Part shown: piece by piece, positions 52,344 through 60,739 of the stretch
Numbering within the stretch: the first letter of the stretch is position 1
Layout: each line of letters opens with the position of its first letter
Source: Bradyrhizobium erythrophlei
GTDB taxonomy: Bacteria; Pseudomonadota; Alphaproteobacteria; Rhizobiales; Xanthobacteraceae
Assembly: GCA_900129675.1 (NCBI GenBank)
Contig: FSRD01000002.1
Span: forward strand, 1,488,001 to 1,552,000
Length of the DNA stretch: 64,000 nucleotides
Direction of reading: 5' to 3'
Position numbers and translations under genes: made by a program
The notes under the pieces: generated by a model
The model's database searches: none
Seen by the model: only the letters and a program-made list of their open reading frames with translations
What the model was told of the DNA's origin: nothing

Positions 52344-53348
52344 GTGGCAGATGAGCCGTTCTGGCGTATATCGCGACAAGACCTCGACAAGTTGATGTCC
52401 ACGTTGGACATCACCTTCGTCAGGCTGTCGGAGTGCGTGCTTGCGGCGGGTGCCCACCTGGCGGTTGCCCGCGCGGAAGCCTCCACCATCCACTACTGCC
52501 TTCGAGGCGCCGGGTTCATCCTCCTGGACGACGAAACGCCCATACGCCTGACGCCGCACACGCTGGTGATCGTCCCGCCTGGGCGAGCAATGACAATCGC
52601 CGCGACGGAGCGCCCGACCGCACCACGGAACGTCGGCAAGCACGGCGAAGGCGCCTTCGCGCCGGGCTCGTCGCACCGGCACACCGTCGGAGACGGCGAG
52701 CCGACACTGGTGCTTGCGTGCGGGACTTTCCGAGCCAACTACGGGCCGGCCCTGGACTTGTTCGCATCCCTTGCAACGCCCATTGTCGAGACGTTCGACG
52801 CGCACGACCAACTCGACCAGGTGATGGCCTACGCAATGGCCGAGCTGGCGGCCCAGGACGTCGGTGGAGGGCCGATGTCGGCGGCGCTGCTGAAGCTCGT
52901 GTTGATCGCGCTACTCCGGCGTTGTCTAGTCTCGACTAAAGCGTGGGTGGAGCGCTTCTCGATCTTGAGCGACCCGCCGATCGCACGGGCTTTCGCCGAG
53001 ATGGCCTCGCGCCCGTCCCTTCCGCACACCGTTCAAAGTCTGTCGGACGCCGTCGGTCTCAGCCGCTCAGCTTTCATGGCGCGGTTCTCCGCCGCCTTTG
53101 GAGAGTCGCCCATGTCACTGCTGCGCCGCGTGAGGATGCGCCGCGCTGCTGACCTGCTCGCAGCCAACGCGTTGTCGATCGACCAAGTCGCTCTAAACGC
53201 CGGCTACCAGAGCCGGAGCAGCTTTGCGCGCACTTTCCGCAGGTACTACGGCAGCGAACCGTCAGAATACCGCTCCAAAGCGCAGCGCGTCCCGTCCTTA
53301 TGCGCGGCCCCGGCCGAAGATGCGATCGAGGAATCCGACGCCGCGTGA
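52344..53348 (+). CDS. AraC-family transcriptional regulator (cupin_6 type)
   Basis: The 334-residue protein has the cupin-type sensor of this AraC subgroup (STIHYCLRGAGFILLDDETP, LTPHTLVIVPPGRAMTIA) and then AYAMAELAAQ and SAALLKLVLIALLRRCL. The final helix-turn-helix pair is in SLSDAVGLSRSAFMARFSAA and ALSIDQVALNAGYQSRSSFA. Length is normal, with a Glu/Asp-rich tail. The start GTG at 52344 is weakly supported, since ATG at 52395 is also in frame. A multiply broken paralogue lies at 23372-24152. The adjacent GST remnant on the other strand converges with it, so its target is unknown. Confidence 0.85.
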   Translation: MADEPFWRISRQDLDKLMSTLDITFVRLSECVLAAGAHLAVARAEASTIHYCLRGAGFILLDDETPIRLTPHTLVIVPPGRAMTIAATERPTAPRNVGKHGEGAFAPGSSHRHTVGDGEPTLVLACGTFRANYGPALDLFASLATPIVETFDAHDQLDQVMAYAMAELAAQDVGGGPMSAALLKLVLIALLRRCLVSTKAWVERFSILSDPPIARAFAEMASRPSLPHTVQSLSDAVGLSRSAFMARFSAAFGESPMSLLRRVRMRRAADLLAANALSIDQVALNAGYQSRSSFARTFRRYYGSEPSEYRSKAQRVPSLCAAPAEDAIEESDAA

Positions 53349-53353
53349 GAAGC

Positions 53354-53964
53354 GTTCATTCCGCGAGAGCGTAGGCGCCGTCGCGCGCGACCGCGGCGAG
53401 GTACGCTGGACGCGACTGGAATCGGCGTACCCAGGCGTCGAGGTTCGGGTAACGCGAACGGTCTGTCCACCGGCCCGCCAACTCTCCGACGAAATTTAGC
53501 TAAATGTCGGCGCCGGGCAGCTCGCTGCCGAGCAGGTAGTCGTGGCCCCGAGACAGCGGTCGATGTAGCCGAGGTCGTTCGCGGGCTCGCGCTCGATCCG
53601 CGCCTCGATAGCAGCGGTTCCTTCGCCGATCCTCGCGGCGTTCACCTTGAGCACGACCGGTTGGATCGCGGAGCCCTCTGCGTAGTCGTCGTAGGCGGGG
53701 TCTGCGACGTCCGGCTGAAGCCGGCCGCCGTCGTAGTGCCGGATCACGTAGTCGATGATCGCCGCGGACTCCGTGACGGCTTTTCCGCCGTCCGTGATGA
53801 TGGGAGACCTGCCGAGCGGGTGGACCGCCTTCAATTCCTCGGGCGCGCCGTTCGTCTGCACGTCGCATTTGTAGAACTTGATCCCGTAGGGCAGCCCAGC
53901 TCCTCGAGCAGCCACAGGATGCGTTGAGACCTCGAGTTGTTCAGGTGGTGTGCACCACGATCAT
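53354..53964 (-). pseudogene. Glutathione S-transferase gene with frameshifts and a stop
   Basis: From ATG 53964 the frame gives MIVVHHLNNSRSQRILWLLE then shifts near 53898. The next frame reads IKFYKCDVQTNGAPEELKAV, HPLGRSPIITDGGKAVTESA and VIRHYDGGRLQPDVADPAYD. After an internal loss of about 50 codons the end appears in other frames (GHDYLLGSELPGADI, then stop, then FVGELAGRWTDRSRYPNLDA, WVRRFQSRPAYLAAV). It is unrelated in subtype to the GST at 29409. Confidence 0.78.
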
Positions 53965-54007
53965 CACGGCTCTGCGTTTGCTGTCGGCCGTGGCGACGTG
54001 GCGGAAC

Positions 54008-54560
54008 TCACTGGAGGCGTTCGGCGATCCTGCGGCGGAGCGTCTTCAGGTCGTGTGCGAACAGGCGAATGCCTTCGGCCAGCTTTTCGGTCGCCATCGC
54101 GTCTTCGTTCATGATCCACCTGAAGGTTGTCTCGTCGATCGGGCCTTCGGGGGCCGGGTGCTTAATGTCGACGGCATCTTCGCTCACGGACCAGTGGCAG
54201 CTTCCGTCTTCCGCCGTCCGGAGGGAGCGCGGCTCCGCGGCGGCCGGTGCCAAGACGCGTTTGAACTCGCCCCCCTCGGACGCAAGCGCGTCCATGAGGG
54301 CTAGCGCTATCGTAAACCGAATCCGGCCAGCGCCTGAATCTGGCCGGTGTTGGGAAACGACGCGCCCATGACGATCGTCTCGATGTCGTTCGACTTGTAG
54401 TAGCCGTAGATGTCCCGCACGGACCAGGACCCCTGGATCCTCGTCGGCGGTGAAGTCCTTTCCACCAGACTTCTTGTGTCAGTCGTAGATACGGCCCACA
54501 AACGGCGAGATCAGGAAGGCACCAGCCTCAGCGCTCGCGATCGCGTGGGCCCGGTTCAGC
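54008..54560 (-). pseudogene. tal: C-terminal part of a transaldolase gene, frameshifted
   Basis: Three frames together give the end of transaldolase: LNRAHAIASAEAGAFLISPF and VGRIYD, then SVRDIYGYYKSNDIETIVMG and ASFPNTGQIQALAG, then ALMDALASEGGEFKRVLAPA, TFRWIMNEDAMATEKLAEGI and RLFAHDLKTLRRRIAERL. The insertion GSCHWSVSEDAVDIKHPAPE interrupts the last part. The catalytic lysine region is upstream and not present. Transaldolase is a pentose phosphate enzyme, so this is a discarded duplicate. Confidence 0.82.
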
Positions 54561-54677
54561 AGCAACGTAGGCAAACAGAAAGGCCGCGCGGAGTGCGCCT
54601 CAGCCAAGCACGAGCCAGGCCTGGTTGAAGGAGCCGCTGCGTAGAGCTTATTGCACGTTTCTCAACCTCGTGGAGCA

Positions 54678-55196
54678 TCATAATAAAGAGTCGACGGTCC
54701 ATCGATTCGAGCCGGCGAGACCCAGAAATAGGGCGCAGCACATCGCAGCGAATACAGAGTAGTCGAATGGCGACTTGATCCCAAACGAGATCGCCATGGC
54801 TGAACCGAATAGGAAGAGCAGGCCCGCGCTGCCGAAAGCCGACCACCGCAGCGCGAGTCCGGGTACCAGCGTAACGCCAAATAGGAGCTCCAGCACCGTC
54901 GCGGCCGTGCCGAGAAAGGATATCATCCATGCTGGTGCGAACGCATTTACCTTGGCCGCGTAGCCCAAAAATCGCTCGAATGTTCCCCAGGAAACTCCGC
55001 GCTCGCCTGGATTGCCGTAGAACCCGAGCCGGTCGCTGACCGACAACAGGAACGAGACCCCCAGTGCCGCGCGGCTTCCCAGCGAAAGAAGATCGAGGGC
55101 AAGAGAAGCTCGTTGCTCCGCGGATTGCAGCTTGAGGATGGGTTGGCCACGCGAAGTGCGCAGGACGCCGCGAAGCGTTTCGGTTGTTGCCATCAT
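54678..55196 (-). CDS. DoxX/MauE-like integral membrane protein
   Basis: The 172-residue protein has four hydrophobic segments after a polar start. They include LGVSFLLSVSDRLGFYGNPG, TAATVLELLFGVTLVPGLAL and GLLFLFGSAMAISFGIKSPF. This four-helix pattern with GxxxLxSVSDRLG is typical of the DoxX superfamily, associated with thiosulfate or quinone chemistry at the membrane. The segment FDYSVFAAMCCALFLGL is the last helix. AGGATTGCGCC precedes ATG ATG, with the first ATG at 55196 used here. It seems intact, though it lies amid debris. Confidence 0.75.
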   Translation of the reverse strand: MMATTETLRGVLRTSRGQPILKLQSAEQRASLALDLLSLGSRAALGVSFLLSVSDRLGFYGNPGERGVSWGTFERFLGYAAKVNAFAPAWMISFLGTAATVLELLFGVTLVPGLALRWSAFGSAGLLFLFGSAMAISFGIKSPFDYSVFAAMCCALFLGLAGSNRWTVDSLL

Positions 55197-55254
55197 GGCG
55201 CAATCCTACGGGTGGGTGGGGGCAAGAACCTTGGGAGCGAGACAGCGCCAGGCA

Positions 55255-56158
55255 CGCCGACGGTCCTCGATAATTTCATGGGGTCTCCTTTGCTACTCGC
55301 GCGGCTCGGCGCAATAGTTTCAATCCTTGTCGAGGCGGCCGCGTGTGCTCGGCCGGCCCAGCCGACCCAAAGATCGGATACAGCGGACGAAAATAGAAAC
55401 TCCCTTTGGACATGCATTCGATAGGCGTGAGGTATCGTCGTCCAAAAGCGCTGTGCGCGCCTGCGTCCGGCCCGTCTGCGATCAGCCGTCGAAGAGTGTG
55501 CCGTACTCGGGGTGTCGGGCGGCGTAGGAAGACATGAAAGGGCACTTCACGATCACTCTTTTCCCGTCGCATCGCAACGCTTCGAAAACGCCATGCGCCA
55601 GCCGCGATCCATACCCCAGCCCGGACGGCTCTTGCAGCACCTCCGTATGGAGCAGGACAATCCGTCCGTCTTCGACTTTGTAGCAGGCGACTGCGAGCGC
55701 GCCGTCGCTGAGGGGCATTTCAAACCGGCTTATGGCCGAATTGTCCCGGATGTCGCTTTCCACCTTCTGTCTCCCTCGCTCATCAGCCGACAAAGTTAGC
55801 AGGCCCGTGAGCGATGGTCTGCCGGCCACAGCCGCGGCGAGCGGGGCAAGCCGTGTGTCCGGACGCACGGCGACGGATTGTGGATTCGTGGCGCGATCCG
55901 CGGACTTACCTTTCCGCCGCGGGCGCATTGGCCCGCGGCACTCCCGTTTGGGCCATTGGACGAAACGCGCGCCGATGCAGATCTGACTGCGACGCTGTCC
56001 CAAAGCGGCGACAACCTCTTTTCGCTCTGACGTCGTCGACGGACTGCCCCGCCTTCAAAAGACGATCCCATGCCGCTGGCTATACGACGGACGGGGCTCC
56101 GACCTGTTCGAGGAGATCACGCGCCTCGAGGAGTATTATCTGACGCGCGCGGAGACAG
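55255..56158. repeat. Duplicated block P460 start - GNAT - egtD start, copy 2
   Basis: This matches 49735-50530. The P460 gene survives only as MKLSRTVG at about 55277-55254 before the DoxX-like gene region begins. The GNAT gene is intact. The egtD part ends abruptly at about 56158, where an unrelated sequence (GCTTGGGGTCGCC) begins. Confidence 0.75.
55482..55763 (-). CDS. Short GNAT-type N-acetyltransferase (YidJ-like)
   Basis: The 93-residue protein has the compact GNAT fold of the YjdJ/YidJ type: RFEMPLSDGALAVACYKVED, GRIVLLHTEVLQEPSGLGYG and SRLAHGVFEALRCDGKRVIV, ending with KCPFMSSYAARHPEYGTLF, in which the conserved Cys and HPEY belong to the family signature. I chose the GTG at 55763, since GAGGGAGACAGAAG lies just before. 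A broken copy is at 49957-50195. Its acceptor is unknown. Confidence 0.8.
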   Translation of the reverse strand: MESDIRDNSAISRFEMPLSDGALAVACYKVEDGRIVLLHTEVLQEPSGLGYGSRLAHGVFEALRCDGKRVIVKCPFMSSYAARHPEYGTLFDG

Positions 56159-56163
56159 CTTGG
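55965..56163 (+). pseudogene. egtD: 5' remnant of a second egtD-like gene
   Basis: LPRLQKTIPCRWLYDGRGSD, LFEEITRLEEYYLTRAET matches residues of the copy at 50353 and then stops after WGRPA. The start is frameshifted, as in the other copy. Only about one fifth of the gene is left. Confidence 0.75.
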
Positions 56164-56304
56164 GGTCGCCCTGCATGATGAACTCCAAAGCTTGAGGCCG
56201 GGTCTTGGCCTTCGTTAGTTTAGAACGCTTCTGAGAAAGAACAAGCAGGCAGGCATCCCCCGGGCACGAAACCGAGAGGCACCTATCCAGCAAATCCAGG
56301 GAAG

Positions 56305-56568
56305 TTAGGGCGCTGTGGGTGCGAATTTGGGCTCATCCTGCACGTCATCCATGATCCGGCGATGCGGGCAGCCGGCCTGACAGGCTAGTGCACATTCCCT
56401 GTACGCCCCGTCGATGATCGTCTTGATGGTGCGCGCGCAGCGGCCGCATTCAGCGCTGCAGCCAAGGCAGTCATAGATCTGCTTGGCATTTCGCAGCGCG
56501 TCGTCGGCCGTGTTTACGGCGTGGCGAACATCGTGGTCGCTAAGGACATTGCAGGAACAGACGATCAT
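56305..56568 (-). CDS. bfd: Bacterioferritin-associated ferredoxin-like 2Fe-2S protein
   Basis: The 87-residue protein has the Bfd/BFD-like 2Fe-2S domain. The four cysteines lie in MIVCSCNVLSDHDVR and YDCLGCSAECGRC (CxC with C-x2-C-type spacing). A C-terminal Cys-rich tail (ECALACQAGCPHR) and a disordered end follow. Bfd proteins reduce and release iron from bacterioferritin, though an extra Cys pair makes a different partner possible. The start at 56568 fits the family, which begins MIVCSCN. It stands alone between the egtD remnant and the caspase-like gene. Confidence 0.8.
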   Translation of the reverse strand: MIVCSCNVLSDHDVRHAVNTADDALRNAKQIYDCLGCSAECGRCARTIKTIIDGAYRECALACQAGCPHRRIMDDVQDEPKFAPTAP

Positions 56569-56728
56569 GAAACGCGGAAAAGAACCTTCAGTGATGCGGC
56601 GTCTTCGATATGGGACGGCGCCAGGGCGCGTTGGGGGTTCCAAACAAGGCGGAGATGATTGAGTGGCGACCGCCATGGGAAGTCAGCCTTGACCTTTGAT
56701 CTTTGGAAGTCAGCAGAAATCTGTTTGA

Positions 56729-57604
56729 TCACTCGCGGCGACCGCTAGCTGCAGAGCCGACGGAGGACACGGGAGCGCCGCTCTGTGCCGGCCGAAGATT
56801 GACGCTCTCGGTTAGCGTAGATGACACAGCTGGAATCTGTTGGCCCTGAGTAGCAGCCGCCACTGCGTTTCGGGTGTTGTTGAAGACCTCCTCGATCACT
56901 TTCGAAGAATCCATCTGCGTAAGAAGAGCGGTCATCAGCTGACTATGTAGTTCATCCGGGTCTTCGACGACCTGGCCAGGCGCTGCTGAGCTCAGGATGA
57001 GCGCGTTCTCACTCGTTTGAATGGGTGCAAGTCCGTGTGAGTAAGTCCTGAAGCGTCGCTCATAAGGATTGCGGCGTGAGGCCTCAATGACTACGAGCCT
57101 GACGCGGGCTCCGGAAGTCTTGAGTTGCGAAAGGAGACGGTCAATGCTTACGCCTTGTCGACGGACATCTTCTTCACTCCAGATCTTCGCGTCGACTGGA
57201 ATTAAATAATTTTGTCCGTCAGATTGGACGCCGTAACCTCCGAAATAGACTAACACAATTGAGTTCAAATGTACTCTTGCCCTTAGATGATCGATTGCGC
57301 GCGTCATGTCGGGGCGCGTCGCATTGTCAACGGTGTCGACCAGAAAGCCGTCCTTGCGAAGAGCATTTGTCAAACTTTCCGCATCGCGTGTCATTTGGGG
57401 AAGTGGAGAGCCGGCATCGGGATAGGTTGAATTGCCGATCACCAGAGCTAGCCGATTAGTATCGATGGGTGCGGATTCACCCGACCAGATGGGCGCGCTC
57501 ATAGGCCGGCTATGAGGCTTCTCCAACCGCATTGTCCTGCCGAGGCCGGTTGAGAGCAAGCCGAGCAGGACTGCAACGCTGACTAGTATTCTGGGAACTG
57601 TCAT
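56729..57604 (-). CDS. Caspase-fold (peptidase C14) protein lacking both catalytic residues
   Basis: The 291-residue protein has an N-terminal signal or anchor (PRILVSVAVLLGLLSTGLG) and then the caspase/metacaspase p20 fold: NRLALVIGNSTYPDAGSPLP, DAESLTNALRKDGFLVDTVD and IVLVYFGGYGVQSDGQNYLI, PVDAKIWSEEDVRRQGVSID. Where active enzymes have YFSGHG the protein has YFGGYG (Tyr 124 for His), and where they have DACR it has EASR (Ser 176 for Cys). It therefore cannot be a cysteine protease and is a pseudo-enzyme exported to the periplasm or anchored in the membrane. Such inactive caspase-like proteins occur in Bradyrhizobium, with roles unknown to me. The gene is otherwise complete. Confidence 0.83.
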   Translation of the reverse strand: MTVPRILVSVAVLLGLLSTGLGRTMRLEKPHSRPMSAPIWSGESAPIDTNRLALVIGNSTYPDAGSPLPQMTRDAESLTNALRKDGFLVDTVDNATRPDMTRAIDHLRARVHLNSIVLVYFGGYGVQSDGQNYLIPVDAKIWSEEDVRRQGVSIDRLLSQLKTSGARVRLVVIEASRRNPYERRFRTYSHGLAPIQTSENALILSSAAPGQVVEDPDELHSQLMTALLTQMDSSKVIEEVFNNTRNAVAAATQGQQIPAVSSTLTESVNLRPAQSGAPVSSVGSAASGRRE

Positions 57605-57712
57605 TTCTATGGTCTCCAGTTCACTGAGGAATCGCTCCTCTCCGTAAGATGGCTTGGCGCTGCCAGCATTCGCGCCACAGTCGTACCCGGTCGCGTGCCG
57701 CCGTTGCGTCCT

Positions 57713-58072
57713 TCAATTGCGTCGCGCCGTCCAGTAGCCCGAGCATCGCGCCGTTCCTGAGTGGCCGCTCCAGGTCCCCTGACCCGACGTTGCGAACAAT
57801 TTGCCCGCACCCGTGGCATATTTATCTTGGACCGTCACCGAAGCGCGAACCGCGCCGGATTTTGCGACGTAACCTCGAAATCTCACGAGATTGGGATGCG
57901 TGATAATTCCGTCGGTCACATCGACAGTAAAGCTGTAACTGGAATCGCAGGTTCCTCTTTGCGTCACGAAGACGAGGTCCCAGGAGCCGTCGTACGCCGA
58001 GCGCCCGTATGCTGCCGGTGCAAAGACAATGAAGCAGCTCGCTGCCGCGATCAGAAGCGAACGCTTTGTCAT
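57713..58072 (-). CDS. Small secreted protein of unknown function
   Basis: The 119-residue protein has a clear signal peptide (MTKRSLLIAAASCFIVFAPA, cleavage near AYG). The mature domain is rich in beta strands (YDGSWDLVFVTQRGTCDSSY, GTWSGHSGTARCSGYWTARR) with two likely disulfide cysteines. I recall similar 110-residue secreted proteins in Bradyrhizobium, all uncharacterised. AGGAGAAC precedes the ATG. It sits 108 bases upstream of the caspase-like gene on the same strand, so joint transcription is possible. Confidence 0.75.
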   Translation of the reverse strand: MTKRSLLIAAASCFIVFAPAAYGRSAYDGSWDLVFVTQRGTCDSSYSFTVDVTDGIITHPNLVRFRGYVAKSGAVRASVTVQDKYATGAGKLFATSGQGTWSGHSGTARCSGYWTARRN

Positions 58073-58374
58073 GATAGTTCTCCTAACTACTTAAAGCAGA
58101 CCATGTGTTCGAGCAGTCCAGTAACGGCCGGCATTCGTCCTGAACCAGTACGGTTGCCGATCAACATATGGGACGTTCGCGTGCAGGCCGCTTGTCAACT
58201 ACGACACCATGCTCGGCCACCCATTTACGGTCAGGCCCACGCATATAATGACGCTCGGGCCGATACGGGTCACAGGCGGTCGCGATGAGCTTGCTGCATC
58301 TGCTTTTGATACCAACAACGCATCGGCGAAGCGGCGCTATGAGTGACTGAACCGCAAGCATCGCGACTTCAATG
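58073..58374. other. Spacer with a possible short peptide frame
   Basis: The minus strand continues the frame of the redoxin remnant through LIAPLRRCVVGIKSRCSKLI, ATACDPYRPERHYMRGPDRK to a TGA near 58163. I remember peptides with PYRPE-HYMRGP near small Bradyrhizobium genes, but there is no start or ribosome site that I can support. Confidence 0.3.
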
Positions 58375-58737
58375 CGGCTTTCCATCGTGGTGGGAAGGAC
58401 GCCGAGCGACGAACGGCCCTCGTGGTCGAAGGGAATCCGGAGGCCGTAGCGCTGCTGGTCCAAGGGTAACTTGTCGCGCGTATTGACGTAGGCGCCCTCG
58501 AATGCGGTCTGGACTGGCCATCCCGACGTGCTCGGTGCGGGGATCTTGAACCAACGCCCGGAGAGTTGGAAATCCGTGCGAGTGGCACCCACCGCACCAA
58601 TGCTGGTAGAAAAAGAGAAGCCTGTGCCGCGCACCGAGCTCCTTCAGAGTGAGAGGCGGGCGTTCCTTTCCCTCGGCATCGATCCGGTAGGTGACTGCGA
58701 GTTCAGGGGCAGGCTGTCCTGCGATGCTCTGGGTCAT
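58375..58737 (-). pseudogene. TlpA/redoxin-like gene with frameshift
   Basis: From ATG 58737 the frame reads GQPAPELAVTYRIDAEGKER, LLFFYQHWCGGCHSHGFPTL with a thioredoxin-like CxxC, then loses frame at about 58560. A second frame continues VQTAFEGAYVNTRDKLPLDQ, QRYGLRIPFDHEGRSSLGVL, PTTMES. The family normally has about 170 residues and ends with a cis-Pro region that is missing here. Confidence 0.72.
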
Positions 58738-58972
58738 GGCTATACTCGCAATTCTGATTGCGGCGGGGGGTACGCCGGCGCTTCGGCCTCACGACCGCGC
58801 TCGCGGCACCAGTGTTATTGCCGTGGAATCGGCTGGTAAAGCTATGATCTCGATAACCGCGTGTAATACAAGCCTGCCCGGAGGATAGGCACGTGAACAC
58901 CTCTTCGCGGTCGCCGAGAGTTCCGCTCCGGCGAGGCGGCGCAGAGGGAAGCACCGCACTCCCACCGCAGCG
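58736..58972 (+). repeat. Dispersed direct repeat, copy 2
   Basis: This is the counterpart of 20042-20275, with GTAAAGCTATGATCTCGATA, ACCGCGTGTAATACA and CCGGAGGATAGGCACGTG fully or nearly conserved. It is followed at 58999-59043 by the short block found upstream of other genes and then by a histidine kinase gene, so it may contribute to that gene's promoter. Confidence 0.6.
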
Positions 58973-58998
58973 CGCCACGCGTCTCTCAGCCATTCCGA

Positions 58999-59043
58999 TA
59001 ACGGTCGGCTATCGACTCCATGGCGAAAGGTGATTTTCCTTTT
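58999..59043 (+). repeat. Conserved upstream block, copy before the second histidine kinase
   Basis: CCGATAACGGTCGGCTATCG followed by ACTCCATGGCGAAAGGTGAT is the shortened version of the block at 30486-30556 and 37125-37195. The downstream kinase starts about 100 bases later. Confidence 0.55.
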
Positions 59044-59141
59044 GACCGTCATGGACTCAATCTTCGAGCCATCGTCGCCCGCCCTCGTGTACGGGCCGAA
59101 ATCGGCGTTCCGTTGAACAATCGCAGGCCAGGAGGTCCGAC

Positions 59142-60089
59142 ATGCAGATCAAAGAGACAATCGGCGTTTCATTTCCCGGCTCTGTCGAAAGCCCGCCGCT
59201 GGAGGATGTCGTCGTGTTCGCAGACAGCGCCGGCGTCGCGCTTGGAGTGCAGCGTGCGTTCAGCGCAAGGGTGCGTGGCGTGCGCGATGGCGGTAGCGGC
59301 CTCATCGCGTCCAGGTACGTGGAGATCCCGCTCGTCGAGTCCGATGGCGAGGTTTCGCGGATTTTGTGCCACACCAGCCCGCGGTCCGAACGTGAGGCGC
59401 GATCGCCGCTGGCGGGCGGGCGAGGGTGAGGGCGATAGCGGACGTGGCGCAGTTCATCCACGACATCAATAACCTTCTCGCCGTGATCGGGAGCGGCCTG
59501 CGGCTGCTCGAGTGCCAGAGCGATGCTGCGTACCGAAAGGCCATCGTCGACAAAATGCAGGAGGCGATCACGCGAGGCGCGTTGCTTAGCCGGCAGCTCC
59601 TCGACGCTGCGCGACCGCGCCCCAGGTCGATCGACGGGTTTGTCGCAGGCCGTCGCCTCGCTGCGATAGCGGGCACGCTTGACCTGGCGTTGCGTCCGGA
59701 CATCACGGTCCGCACCGAGATCGCCCCTGACTTATGGGCCTTCAATGCCGACCCGGAAGAGCTGTACTTCGCGCTGCTGAACCTCTGCCGAAACGCGGCC
59801 GATGCTATGCCGAACAGCGGCACGATCACCGTCGCGGCGCGGAACATCGAGCCGTCCGCCGGCGCGGTCCGGGGATTCGTCGAGATCGTCGTCGCCGCCG
59901 ACGGGGAGGGCATGCCCGAGGAGGTCCTTTCGCAGGCCTTCACCCCGTACTTCACGACAAAACCCGCGGGCAGCGGCACCGGCCTCGGGCTCCCCCAGGT
60001 CCAGCGCTTCGCCGCAGGACGAGGCGGCGCGGTCTGGATTGAGAGCGAGCGGGGTGCCGGCACGCTGGTGCGCCTCATCCTCCGGCGAG
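59142..60089 (+). pseudogene. Sensor histidine kinase gene, split by a frameshift and truncated
   Basis: From ATG 59142 (AGGAGGTCCGAC upstream) a sensor-like part of 95 codons ends at TGA 59427-59429. The kinase part continues in the next frame from GTG 59426: VAQFIHDINNLLAVIGSGLR (phosphoacceptor His in HDINNLL), ALLSRQLLDAARPRPRSIDG. The HATPase has LLNLCRNAADAMPNSGTITV, VAADGEGMPEEVLSQAFTPY and GSGTGLGLPQVQRFA. The paralogue at 37306 carries both parts in one frame, so the split is secondary, although the GTGA overlap could allow restart. The 3' end runs into a peroxiredoxin fragment at about 60090, and no receiver partner is adjacent. Confidence 0.78.
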
Positions 60090-60300
60090 GACTTGCAGGC
60101 GTTCGAGTCCCTCCGGCCGTCGGTCGAGGCGCGGGGGGGCGTCTCTCGTGAGCATCTCGCAGCAGACGGTCGCCGAGAACGCAAAAGCCCACGCGCGGTT
60201 AAAGCTGGGTTTTCCAATTCTCTCGGACCGAGGCGGCCGGATTGCCAAGCTGTTCGGCGTGCGCTGGTGCATTCCGGAGCCACGAAATGTGAGGATTGAG
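60090..60300 (+). pseudogene. Middle fragment of a peroxiredoxin-like (AhpC/TSA) gene
   Basis: QAFESLRPSVEARG and then, after an extra G in a run of seven, ASLVSISQQTVAENAKAHAR, LKLGFPILSDRGGRIAKLFG and VRWCIPEP match the middle of the protein at 1347-1958 (VRPLIEARGASLVAIS, GVRWRIPELL). The CxxC part and the end are missing. It is joined directly to the kinase gene's end. Confidence 0.8.
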
Positions 60301-60487
60301 CCTCACTACCACTCGGCAGTGGGCAATCTACAAGGTGCGCAAATGATCCTATTTCCACCCATAATGACTTGGATGTGGTTCCAAATCTCCCAAGACATAA
60401 CCGATTCCATCTTTCGTATCCCGCCGTCGAGGACACCAGCAACGCTGAGGTATCGTGATGAACCGTCGCATTTGAAGGAGGTTGAAC

Positions 60488-60721
60488 ATGACCCAGGTAT
60501 ATTTCCACTGCTCGAACACGAAGAAGGTTTTCCTCGATCGCCGCGGCGTCGTGGTGGACGATCTTGCTGAGGCGCGCGATCACGCGACCCGTGTCGTGCA
60601 ATCCTTCACCAGCGAGTGCAGCCTCGAGGATTGGCGTGACTGGGTCCTGCATGTTAGCGACGACCAGGGCGATGAGCTCTTCGTTGTGCCCTTCACTTTC
60701 GTGCTCGGCGAGCCGAATTGA
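60488..60721 (+). CDS. DUF6894-type small protein
   Basis: The 77-residue protein begins MTQVYFHCSNTKKVFLDRRG and contains DLAEARDHATRVVQSFTS and a C-terminal VLHVSDDQGDELFVVPFTFV. This matches a very common uncharacterised family in Bradyrhizobium and other rhizobia. AAGGAGGTTGAAC gives an ideal ribosome site before ATG 60488. It seems intact and alone. Members often have many paralogues per genome and may be stress-related. Confidence 0.8.
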   Translation: MTQVYFHCSNTKKVFLDRRGVVVDDLAEARDHATRVVQSFTSECSLEDWRDWVLHVSDDQGDELFVVPFTFVLGEPN

Positions 60722-60739
60722 GGTCGCCATGCTCCGGGC

